Source: Lachnospiraceae bacterium UBA7076 (GTDB lineage: Bacteria > Bacillota > Clostridia > Lachnospirales > Lachnospiraceae). Taken from it: a stretch of 64,000 nucleotides of DNA. Positions 18,771 to 25,635 of this stretch are shown here, piece by piece. The notes under the pieces are model-generated. The model saw nothing but the letters and a program-made list of their open reading frames with translations. It had not been told where the DNA came from and did not search any database. The stretch lies in assembly GCA_002493625.1 (NCBI GenBank), contig DKZK01000013.1, positions 151,398 through 215,397 on the forward strand, in the 5' to 3' direction. Made by a program: the position numbers and the translations under genes. Every line of letters starts with the position of its first letter. Position 1 is the first letter of the stretch.

Positions 18771-18857
18771 AACTATTGAAATTTCCTGTTTTATATGTTA
18801 CAAATGATTTATACAAATATAATTAAGGAAACAGCATTTTTGAGAGGAGGAAGATAC

Positions 18858-19340
18858 ATGAGGAAAATGATTTGCATAGCTGTATCTGTGTTCTTGATTT
18901 TTCTGACCGGATGCGGCAAAAGTGAAAAAGTTAAAGATTCACCTTCCAAGCTTCAGGAAAATGTATCTGACACATCCGTGTTTGTCAGCGGTATGGGATG
19001 CAGCGACACGGCCTGTACGGATTTGTCCCATCACCACGATTGCCCGTTGGATTGTGAAGATTATGAGCACCACCACAATTGCCCGCTGGACTGTGAAGAA
19101 TATGAGCATCATCACAACCGTCCGTCGGACGATGAAGATTATGGAAATTATTACAATTGCCCGCCGGACTGTGATGAATATGGGCATCATCATAACCGCC
19201 CGTCGGACGATGAGAATTGTTGGGATTACTACAATTGCCCGTCGGACTGTACGGAAAGCAGTCATCACCACAATGGCAGTGGTAATGTTAATGAATCTGG
19301 GCATCACAGGGAACGGCATCACGGAAATCATCATTATTGA
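18858..19340 (+). CDS. Lipoprotein with alternating His-rich and Cys-rich 13-residue repeats
   Basis: A 160-residue secreted lipoprotein: signal peptide, lipobox FLTGC with Cys19, then seven 13-residue repeats (residues 58-148) and a His-rich tail (HHRERHHGNHHY). Early units join HHH to a CPLDC loop; from unit 3 on, two forms alternate, HHHNRPSDDEDYG and NYYNCPPDCDEYG, so His clusters and Cys pairs are placed in different units. Abundant His, Cys, Asp and Glu strongly suggest binding of metal ions such as zinc, nickel, cobalt or copper on the outer membrane face. The start at 18858 is set by GAGAGGAGG. No known family is recognised. It could be a metal store, a metallochaperone or a sink; the disulfide state of the Cys pairs is unknown. 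Confidence 0.85.
   Translation: MRKMICIAVSVFLIFLTGCGKSEKVKDSPSKLQENVSDTSVFVSGMGCSDTACTDLSHHHDCPLDCEDYEHHHNCPLDCEEYEHHHNRPSDDEDYGNYYNCPPDCDEYGHHHNRPSDDENCWDYYNCPSDCTESSHHHNGSGNVNESGHHRERHHGNHHY
19029..19301 (+). repeat. 39-bp coding tandem repeat, seven units
   Basis: Seven 39-base units encode the 13-residue repeats of the lipoprotein. Units 3-6 form two copies of a 78-base higher-order repeat (HHH/RPSDD unit followed by a YY/CPxDC unit), which indicates that the last expansion copied pairs of units. Confidence 0.85.
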
Positions 19341-19387
19341 AATTATGGTATAATGTGCACCGTTAATCTACGATTGACGATATAGCG

Positions 19388-19432
19388 AAATGGGCTGTCG
19401 CAATAAGGATTTTTGTGGCAGCCCATTTTGTA
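19388..19432 (+). terminator. Terminator containing a dispersed hairpin sequence
   Basis: A 10-bp stem (AAATGGGCTG with CAGCCCATTT) encloses a 21-base loop and runs into a T-rich tract. Its left arm and loop start, GGGCTGTCGCAATAAGGATT, recur at 40755, 52884 and 63941. It follows the His/Cys lipoprotein gene by about 50 bases. Confidence 0.6.
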
Positions 19433-19496
19433 TTTTTTATAAAAAATAATATCAAAAGCAGGGCATTATGTATCGTTGATGAAGGAGGATAGAAGT

Positions 19497-20264
19497 TTGG
19501 CTGTTAAGTTGGAAAACCCGGAAAAAGCAGAAAAGTTATTTGCAGGCTGGCAGGAGGGCTGCATATGGTCGGCAATGCAGGGAATCATGGGAGACATTTA
19601 TGTGGATAATGAGGACAATCCTGTCAGTGGAGCGGTAGTGTCAGGTGATTTTGTTTTTCTTGCAGGACAACCCGACAAAGAGCTTTTACTTTGGAAATTG
19701 TTGTGCGGCGAAAAGAAATTTATGATTTTTGTTCCGGGGAGTGATGACTGGAATGAAATGATTGAGGCTTGCTACGGAAGTAAGGCAGAAAAGGTAATCC
19801 GGTATGCCATAAAAAAGGAACGGAATATCTTTGACAGGGAACGGCTGGAAAAGGTAGTTATGAGCCTTTCCGGTGAGTACAGGGCTTCCTTTATCGACGA
19901 GGAATTGTTTCATCAGTGCATGTCATTGGAGTGGTGCAGGGACGGAGTGGCAAATTATCCGGACTATGCTTTATATCGGCAGTACGGACTGGGTGTAGTT
20001 ATTCAAAAAGGCGAGGAAATTGTGGCAAGCTGTTCTTCTTATGCCGGATTTCGTGACGGAATTGAAATAGAAATAGATACGAAGGAAGGGTACAGAAGAC
20101 TAGGGCTTGCCTATGTATGCGCGGCAAAGCTTATTCTGGAATGTATGGACAGGCAATGGCTTCCGAGCTGGGACGCCCATAATCTTATGTCGGTGGGACT
20201 GGCGAAAAAGCTGGGGTATCATTTTGACAGGGAATATACGGCTTATGAAGTGCAGACTCCTTAG
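19497..20264 (+). CDS. GNAT-family N-acetyltransferase
   Basis: A 255-residue protein. The N-terminal half (about residues 1-120) is a variable domain, and the C-terminal half is a GNAT fold with GVVIQKGEEIVASC and the acetyl-CoA binding region EGYRRLGLAYVCAAKLI (about residues 200-216), then LGYHFDREY near the end. This two-part arrangement resembles the ZmaR-like GNAT group. The TTG at 19497 is preferred because AAGGAGG lies eight bases before it; the ATG at 19479 lacks a site. The acceptor is unknown. It stands alone, after a terminator and before a repeat-rich gap. Confidence 0.82.
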   Translation: MAVKLENPEKAEKLFAGWQEGCIWSAMQGIMGDIYVDNEDNPVSGAVVSGDFVFLAGQPDKELLLWKLLCGEKKFMIFVPGSDDWNEMIEACYGSKAEKVIRYAIKKERNIFDRERLEKVVMSLSGEYRASFIDEELFHQCMSLEWCRDGVANYPDYALYRQYGLGVVIQKGEEIVASCSSYAGFRDGIEIEIDTKEGYRRLGLAYVCAAKLILECMDRQWLPSWDAHNLMSVGLAKKLGYHFDREYTAYEVQTP

Positions 20265-20309
20265 ACGGCTCCATGCAGTGGGCATACATAGAAGAACGTT
20301 TGAAGATGT

Positions 20310-20485
20310 CGGCACTTAAATTGCCCGTTTGACAATGGCTTGTATAGTAACTGAAAACATGCTTTCGCTCATGTCAGACGGGTAATTTCCAGTGCCGCTG
20401 CGCCTTGATGCGACAGCTCCGCCATGCCTATGATATTGACTATATTATACAACTGCATTTTAGAAATAATATGTTTTGTGAATCA
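20310..20485. repeat. Long hairpin and partial copy of a mobile-element-like repeat
   Basis: The 253-base gap after the acetyltransferase holds a long hairpin: arms 20310-20334 and 20372-20397 pair over about 25 bp with few mismatches around a 37-base loop. The segment 20411-20480 then matches the right half of the 211-bp element at 28810-29020 (shared blocks CTATATT, ACAACTG, ATTTT, AAATAA). Clear terminal inverted repeats are not found here, so it is a diverged or partial copy. The hairpin may also end transcription from both sides. Confidence 0.5.
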
Positions 20486-20517
20486 CTATGAAATATAGTT
20501 TAGCAGCCGGTATATGC

Positions 20518-21744
20518 CTACAATGTAAGGGAAGCTCTGTTCATGTATTTTGCAAATTTAATCTTATCGGCATCGATAAAGGTGGAAGTACCATCTGCTT
20601 TTGTGTAATTGGGTATGCCGTTATTTGTCGTACTCCAAAAATTCATAAATTCCTCTGTATCAAGGGCTCCGCTCAAAAAATCCTTCCAGAAATTTTCATG
20701 GGAGGCAAACCTTAAGTTATCGCCGGAATTAAAATTATTTAAAAATTTCGTGACCTTTTCGTACTGGCTGCTCTCCGAATATTTCATGCTCCAGAGAAAA
20801 CCGTCGGTCTGCCCCTGTTTTCTGCAAAAGATTCCTTCCTCCGTATAGCAGGTTATGTATAAGGTCTGTTCGCTCTCATTGTCCTGATAATGGCACACTG
20901 AGATTTCAGATATAAGGGATTTGAGGGTTGCAGTGGCGTTATCATACAATAAATCCCCATTTTCATCTAAAGCGTAGAGTTTTTTGTCCATTTCCGCTTT
21001 CTCTGCTTTTTCTGCTTCCTCCCTTGTAAGCTCCCTTATGTCCTCCTGTATGGTATCAAATTTTGCAAGGAGCATCTCCCATTCCTTTTCGGTCATGCTT
21101 TCTCCGCCTATCTGATAGGATACCTCCGTATCTCCGCTGATAAGCTTCTGATATATTTCCTCAATCTTTTCCTGTATTTTTTTCATGTAATCAGCTTTAG
21201 AGGAATCGGATGCCGACATATCGGTATCGTAGTCATCTATTCTTTCGTTGTTGGAGCTTTCCTTTGTATCGGTGGCAGAAGCTTTGTCAGATACACCGTT
21301 TGCGCTGTCCGCAAGCCCGCCTACGGTTTCATTTACTTCCTCGTCAATTTCATTTTGTATCTGCTTGCTCTTTGCATCCTCGGCAATTGCCTTCATGATT
21401 CTGCTTACATCCTCCGGGCTGAACATACCGATAGCCTGAGAAATGGAACCGATATTATTCCTGTTGAAAACAAGGTTTCCGCCGCCTGAAAGGGGTACGT
21501 TTATGCAATTGTCAGGATTGGAACAATCACCAAGCAAAAGACGATTGTTTTCTGCGTCGCACACAAATGTTACGCCCTGATATGTAATCATTCCGTTACT
21601 TGCCAGATATCCGTAGGGGACGTCATTTTCCTTTTTGCCAAAAAGCTCTTCCGTATTGTCCGCAGGCTGACCATTTTTTGCTTTGTCTGCCCTGTTTGTG
21701 TAGTATTCGTATCTGTCCGTTGCTGCATATGCTGTAATATTCAT
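20518..21744 (-). CDS. Unknown protein with a structured leader (possible flagellar regulon member)
   Basis: A 408-residue protein without signal peptide or membrane segments. It begins MNITAYAATDRYEYYTNR, then a polar linker; the middle is Asp/Ser/Lys-rich and the region near residues 190-260 is helical and highly charged (EEAEKAEKAEMDKK). The C-terminal part is probably globular (FASHENFWKDFLSG). Some longer frames start upstream, but the ATG at 21744 follows AGGAGG. No enzymatic motif is visible. The leader contains a hairpin with a CsrA-like loop and, further up, a sigma-28-like promoter, both shared with the gene at 33324. A role linked to motility, or export by the flagellar apparatus, is a guess from these signals. 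Confidence 0.8.
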   Translation of the reverse strand: MNITAYAATDRYEYYTNRADKAKNGQPADNTEELFGKKENDVPYGYLASNGMITYQGVTFVCDAENNRLLLGDCSNPDNCINVPLSGGGNLVFNRNNIGSISQAIGMFSPEDVSRIMKAIAEDAKSKQIQNEIDEEVNETVGGLADSANGVSDKASATDTKESSNNERIDDYDTDMSASDSSKADYMKKIQEKIEEIYQKLISGDTEVSYQIGGESMTEKEWEMLLAKFDTIQEDIRELTREEAEKAEKAEMDKKLYALDENGDLLYDNATATLKSLISEISVCHYQDNESEQTLYITCYTEEGIFCRKQGQTDGFLWSMKYSESSQYEKVTKFLNNFNSGDNLRFASHENFWKDFLSGALDTEEFMNFWSTTNNGIPNYTKADGTSTFIDADKIKFAKYMNRASLTL

Positions 21745-21770
21745 ATTTGTAAACCTCCTGAATGTAAATA

Positions 21771-21823
21771 ACGACAATATTTCCATAAACTTCCATCCGT
21801 GGAAATATGCCGCCATCCTTAGC
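21771..21823 (-). promoter_or_regulatory. Leader hairpin with CACGGATGGA loop
   Basis: On the minus strand the transcript reads GCTAAGGATGGCGGCAT, followed by a stem (ATTTCCA pairing with TGGAAAT, extended by GCGGCA with TTGTCGT) around a loop containing CACGGATGGA. The same conserved head and loop occur at 33188-33237 with a different but still pairing stem. CANGGANG in a hairpin loop is the CsrA consensus. It ends 27 bases before the start codon. Confidence 0.5.
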
Positions 21824-21832
21824 CTTCTATAT

Positions 21833-21881
21833 TTATTCCCGCGAGCAACGAGCCAAGAGACTGCTTGCGGCGGGTTCTTTG
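21833..21881 (-). repeat. Dispersed ~49-bp repeat, copy 1
   Basis: On the minus strand this reads CAAAGAACCC, then GCAAGCAGTCTC and TTGGCTCGTTGC. It matches 27991-28040 over nearly its full length. It lies between the sigma-28-like promoter and the leader hairpin of the gene at 21744. Confidence 0.6.
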
Positions 21882-21898
21882 ATTGTCAGTCAAGTTAT

Positions 21899-21926
21899 AT
21901 ATCGGAGCAGACTTTTGTTTTATTTA
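21899..21926 (-). promoter_or_regulatory. Sigma-28/SigD-like promoter
   Basis: On the minus strand TAAA (21923-21926), a 16-base spacer, then TCCGATAT (21899-21906). This agrees with the SigD consensus TAAA-N14-16-GCCGATAT except for the first base of the -10 element. It would give a leader of about 150 bases for the gene starting at 21744. Confidence 0.4.
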
Positions 21927-22005
21927 TAAAAAACGCTGTCCTGTTACGAAGCATTCATAAAAACAGGCAATTGCGAAGCTCGTAAAATAAAAATACATGT
22001 CCGTA

Positions 22006-22032
22006 TTGAATTAATAAATTTTGCCGTATAAT
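22006..22032 (+). promoter_or_regulatory. Promoter abutting the ktrB start (leaderless)
   Basis: TATAAT at 22027-22032 with TTGAAT at 22006-22011 (15-base spacer). The ktrB ATG is at 22038, only five bases after the -10 box, so transcription would begin at or beside the start codon. No Shine-Dalgarno sequence is present. Confidence 0.45.
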
Positions 22033-22037
22033 ATTAT

Positions 22038-23381
22038 ATGGAAAAAATAAAGCTTAAAATTTCAACCTTTCAGATAATTTTATTTGGATTTGTACTTGTC
22101 ATTGCAGTGGGGGCAATTCTGCTGGTGCTTCCTGTCGCCTCAAAAAACGGCGAAGGCACAAAGATAATGGATGCAGTATTTACTTCAACCTCGGCGGTAT
22201 GTGTAACCGGGCTTGTCGTTCATGATACTGCTACCTATTGGTCATCCTTCGGACAGGCAGTTATTGCTGTTCTTATACAGATAGGCGGTATGGGCGTAGT
22301 GACGGTAGCCGTTGCAATTGTCATGCTCACGGGACGCAAAATAGGAATTATGCAGAGAAGCACGCTTCAGGAATCCATAGCCGCGCCTAAGGTTGGGGGA
22401 ATTGTCAGATTTATCGGTTTTATTTTAAAGGCCATGCTTATAATTGAGCTGACAGGGGCGGCAGTGATGGCTCCCGTTTTCGTGGCGCGCTTTGGGGTGA
22501 AGCAGGGGCTTTTATATTCATTGTTTCATTCCATTTCAGCATTTTGTAATGCAGGTTTTGACCTTATGGGATTGGAAGGGGAATTTTCCTCCTTCACGGC
22601 TTTTACCTCACAGCCCTTGATAAATATAACGGTTATGCTTCTTATCATATTTGGCGGACTGGGATTTCTCACATGGGATGACATAAGGACAAATAAAACA
22701 CGTTTTAAAGGCTACCGGATGCAGAGCAAAGTTATCATTATATATACTCTTGTCCTGATTATACTGCCCGCGCTCTATTTTTTCTTTGTGGAATTTGGCA
22801 GGAATAACTGGAGCGGGCTGTCAGATGGTGAAAGGGTATACGCATCGCTTTTTCAGGCGGTTGCGCCGAGAACTGCCGGCTTTAATACGGTAGATATGAG
22901 TAATTTAAGCGATGTGGGACAGGCAATGACAATAATTTTAATGCTTATAGGCGGGTCGCCCGGCTCCACTGCGGGAGGCATGAAAACAACAACCGTTGCA
23001 GTGCTTTTTGCCTCCGCCATATCGGTATTTCGTCACAGGGAAAGTCCGGAGTGTTTTGGAAGAAGGATTGAGGAGGCTGCCGTAAGAAATGCAGCCGCAA
23101 TCGTTACAATATATATTGTCCTCTTTTTATCAGGCGGCTTCATAATAAGTGAAATGGAGGGACTGCCTCTTAGGGTTTGTCTTTTTGAAACTGCCTCGGC
23201 AATCGGTACGGTTGGGCTTACGCTGGGGATAACGCCGGAGCTTGGAATGATTTCCCAGCTCATACTGATTATGCTTATGATTCTGGGCCGTGTGGGAGGG
23301 CTTACGTTTGTCTTTGCCACTGTATCAGGCAGGGGGACAGGTTACTCAAAATATCCACAGGAGAAAATAACTGTAGGTTAA
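22038..23381 (+). CDS. ktrB: Potassium uptake protein, TrkH/KtrB family
   Basis: A 447-residue membrane channel subunit for Na+- or proton-linked K+ uptake. Its four pore loops carry the family's single filter glycines: AVCVTGL (about residue 57), FCNAGFDLM, RTAGFNTVD and AIGTVGLTLG. Membrane segments begin at residue 13 (ILFGFVLVIAVGAILL). Length is normal for KtrB and shorter than TrkH. The start is forced by an in-frame TAA at 22029-22031 and by the first membrane helix. It is followed 30 bases later by the regulatory subunit ktrA. The lack of any ribosome binding site and the adjacent -10 box suggest a leaderless mRNA. Confidence 0.93.
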   Translation: MEKIKLKISTFQIILFGFVLVIAVGAILLVLPVASKNGEGTKIMDAVFTSTSAVCVTGLVVHDTATYWSSFGQAVIAVLIQIGGMGVVTVAVAIVMLTGRKIGIMQRSTLQESIAAPKVGGIVRFIGFILKAMLIIELTGAAVMAPVFVARFGVKQGLLYSLFHSISAFCNAGFDLMGLEGEFSSFTAFTSQPLINITVMLLIIFGGLGFLTWDDIRTNKTRFKGYRMQSKVIIIYTLVLIILPALYFFFVEFGRNNWSGLSDGERVYASLFQAVAPRTAGFNTVDMSNLSDVGQAMTIILMLIGGSPGSTAGGMKTTTVAVLFASAISVFRHRESPECFGRRIEEAAVRNAAAIVTIYIVLFLSGGFIISEMEGLPLRVCLFETASAIGTVGLTLGITPELGMISQLILIMLMILGRVGGLTFVFATVSGRGTGYSKYPQEKITVG

Positions 23382-23411
23382 ATATTTTAAGGAAATTTGA
23401 CGGAGGTGTAT

Positions 23412-24059
23412 ATGAAAAGTATACTGTTAATAGGCTTAGGGCGTTTTGGATACCACATTGCGAAAAAGCTTGACGAGACAAGACATCACGTTATGGCAAT
23501 AGATAAAAACGACGAAAGGGTAAACGCGGCGCTTCCTTACGTGACAAATGCGCAGATTGGGGACAGTACGAGCAGTGAGTTTATGGCTTCCATCGGCGTG
23601 AGTAATTTTGACATATGCATTGTAGCCATAGGGGATGATTTCCAAAGCTCTCTGGAGACGACGCTGCTTTTAAAGGAGCTGGGCGCGGGCTTTGTTCTGT
23701 CAAGGGCATCCCGCGACATACATTCAAAATTTCTCCTTCGAAATGGAGCGGATGAGGTGGTTTATCCGGAACGACAGCTTGCATCATGGATTGCAATACG
23801 ATATACTTCCAATCATATAATTGATTATATTCAGCTTGATGATGCACATGGCATTTTTGAGATACCCATACCTGAGCCGTGGATAGGAAAAACCGTGGGA
23901 CAGCTTGACATAAGAAAAATGCATGGTATTAACATTATGGGTATCAAGAGGAACGGGGAAATGGACTGCGCCATAAGCCACGAAACTCTGCTTACGGAAA
24001 ATGCAACAATGCTTGTGCTTGGGAGAAATCAGGATATACACAAATGCTTTAAGATATAA
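23412..24059 (+). CDS. ktrA: Potassium uptake regulatory subunit, TrkA/KtrA family
   Basis: A 215-residue cytoplasmic RCK protein that gates KtrB. The N-terminal Rossmann domain has GLGRFGYHIAKKL and the acidic strand end VMAIDKNDE for nucleotide (ATP/ADP or NAD) binding; the C-terminal RCK_C domain follows from about residue 135 (ISHETLLTENATMLVLG). The ATG at 23412 is preferred over an upstream TTG because GGAGG lies six bases before it. It forms an operon with ktrB and probably with gtrA and the lipase gene downstream (24-base gap). Confidence 0.93.
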   Translation: MKSILLIGLGRFGYHIAKKLDETRHHVMAIDKNDERVNAALPYVTNAQIGDSTSSEFMASIGVSNFDICIVAIGDDFQSSLETTLLLKELGAGFVLSRASRDIHSKFLLRNGADEVVYPERQLASWIAIRYTSNHIIDYIQLDDAHGIFEIPIPEPWIGKTVGQLDIRKMHGINIMGIKRNGEMDCAISHETLLTENATMLVLGRNQDIHKCFKI

Positions 24060-24083
24060 TGGAAGAAAGAAACGGTAGGAAAA

Positions 24084-24635
24084 ATGGACAGGGAAAATAC
24101 AAATATGGAGAATAAAGGAAAAGGATTTAAGCAGCTTATAAGATTTGGAATGGTAGGACTGTTTAACACATTTCTGTCAATGGCAATATACAATCTGCTT
24201 TATCATTTGTTTGGGACGTCATATCATTTTGCAAATGTTATGCAATTTGTCATAAGCGTTTTCAGCGCATACCTTTTGCAGAGCAAATTTGTGTTTAAAA
24301 AAGAAGAAGCGGAAAAGCGTGTGTGGTGGAAGGCGCTTATTAAGACATATATTTCATATGCCCTTACGGGGCTTGTGCTTACGGAAATTTTACTTACCTT
24401 ATGGATAGATATTGTTAAAATTGAAAACCATATCAGATTTTTTGTGGAAGCTGCTTCTGGAATTGGCATCGATATGACGGCGCATGATATGGCGGTGACA
24501 ATGGCGCAGGTGATTAACATTTTTTTTACGGTTCCGATTAACTTTTTACTGAATAAAAAATGGACTTATGGTAAGGGAAAATCAAAACCGGAGAATGAAA
24601 ATGGAAGTATAGGTCAAAATGGAAAAGATGAATGA
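24084..24635 (+). CDS. GtrA-like membrane protein
   Basis: A 183-residue protein of the GtrA family: about four membrane segments, beginning at residue 18 with FGMVGLFNTFLSMAIYNLLY and including VFSAYLLQSKFVF. The family is linked to moving undecaprenyl-phosphate-linked sugars across the membrane or to cell-surface glycosylation. Both ends are polar, with a Lys/Glu-rich N-terminus and C-terminus. It sits in the ktr operon and overlaps the lipase gene by 17 bases, so the two are translationally coupled. No glycosyltransferase gene is nearby, so the partner is unknown. Confidence 0.87.
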   Translation: MDRENTNMENKGKGFKQLIRFGMVGLFNTFLSMAIYNLLYHLFGTSYHFANVMQFVISVFSAYLLQSKFVFKKEEAEKRVWWKALIKTYISYALTGLVLTEILLTLWIDIVKIENHIRFFVEAASGIGIDMTAHDMAVTMAQVINIFFTVPINFLLNKKWTYGKGKSKPENENGSIGQNGKDE

Positions 24636-25482
24636 GAAAAAGATGAAAGTGAAAAGAACAGCAATAGGGAAATTATCTATGGATTTATGCGCCACAAAAT
24701 ATCCTTTGCTTCTGGTTCACGGCGTGTTTTTCCGTGATTACAGATACCTTAATTATTGGGGCAGAATACCAAGGACACTTGAAAAATATGGAGCGGTTGT
24801 ATATTACGGAAAGCATCAGTCTGCCGCATCGGTTTGTGACAGCGCAAGGGAGCTTGCGGCAAGGATAAAGTATATTGCCGTAAAATCAGGAGCGGGGAAG
24901 GTTAATGTTATTGCTCATTCAAAGGGCGGTCTTGACGTGAGATATGCCATTTCAAGATATGGCATGGACAAGTATGTTGCATCGCTTACCACAATAAACA
25001 CGCCTCACAGAGGCTGTGCATTTGCAGATTATCTCATCAATAAAATTCCTGAAAACGTACAGCAAAAAATAGCCCGCAGATATAACGGGACATTAAAACG
25101 GCTTGGGGATGAAAATCCTGATTTTCTTGCGGCGGTATCCGACCTGACTGCTGCGGCATGCAGAGAACGAAATAAATACATAACCGATGCGGCAAACGTG
25201 TACTATCAAAGTGTCGGCTCCGTGTTAAACAGAGCGCGGGAGGGAAGCTTTCCGGCAAATATGTCATATGGCTTTGTAAAAAAATTTGACGGACCAAACG
25301 ACGGACTTGTGGGTGAACAGTCATTCAGATGGGGGAAAAGCTACAGGCTGGTGACAACTAAGTTTAACAGGGGGATTTCACATTTTGACATGACGGATAT
25401 TGCAAGAAAAAATATAAAGGGCTTTGATATCAGGGGCTTTTATGTAAGGCTGGTGAACAGGCTTAAGCGGATGGGGTTTTGA
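24619..25482 (+). CDS. Alpha/beta-hydrolase, lipase/esterase-like
   Basis: A 287-residue hydrolase of the triacylglycerol-lipase type. The oxyanion region is PLLLVHGVFFRD (about residues 28-39), the nucleophile elbow is AHSKGG (Ser near 99), and the C-terminal part offers acidic GPNDGLVGEQS and a His in GISHFDMTD, which complete a plausible Ser-Asp-His triad. There is no signal peptide, so it is probably cytoplasmic. The start overlaps gtrA. An inverted repeat with a T-rich tail at 25525-25580 probably ends the ktr operon after it. Confidence 0.85.
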   Translation: MEKMNEKKMKVKRTAIGKLSMDLCATKYPLLLVHGVFFRDYRYLNYWGRIPRTLEKYGAVVYYGKHQSAASVCDSARELAARIKYIAVKSGAGKVNVIAHSKGGLDVRYAISRYGMDKYVASLTTINTPHRGCAFADYLINKIPENVQQKIARRYNGTLKRLGDENPDFLAAVSDLTAAACRERNKYITDAANVYYQSVGSVLNRAREGSFPANMSYGFVKKFDGPNDGLVGEQSFRWGKSYRLVTTKFNRGISHFDMTDIARKNIKGFDIRGFYVRLVNRLKRMGF

Positions 25483-25524
25483 GAGGAAGCTTCCGATTCT
25501 TACAAAATTGTAATTTTTCTGTCA

Positions 25525-25580
25525 CGCCCATGTAATATAAACGGTTTATACTGTGTATATTACATGGGCGCAGTTTGTTT
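25525..25580 (+). terminator. Perfect 15-bp inverted repeat, probable terminator
   Basis: Arms CGCCCATGTAATATA (25525-25539) and TATATTACATGGGCG (25556-25570) pair perfectly around a 16-base loop and are followed by a T-rich stretch (TTTGTTTA). A TATAAT at 25601-25606 may be the -10 box of the next operon, so the repeat could also be an operator. Confidence 0.5.
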
Positions 25581-25635
25581 ATGGGGCACACGAAAACGAT
25601 TATAATAAAGTAAAGGAACAGGAGCAGGTAAATAT

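Noticed and set aside
19029..19301. Regular 39-bp repeats that might suggest a CRISPR array
   Set aside because: The units are contiguous without spacers, stay in frame and encode a clear repeat protein with a lipoprotein signal; no cas genes are present.
21771..21823. Leader hairpin as a c-di-GMP or other known riboswitch
   Set aside because: The sequence lacks the conserved cores of GEMM-I and GEMM-II and of other riboswitch classes I know; a CsrA-type hairpin fits better.
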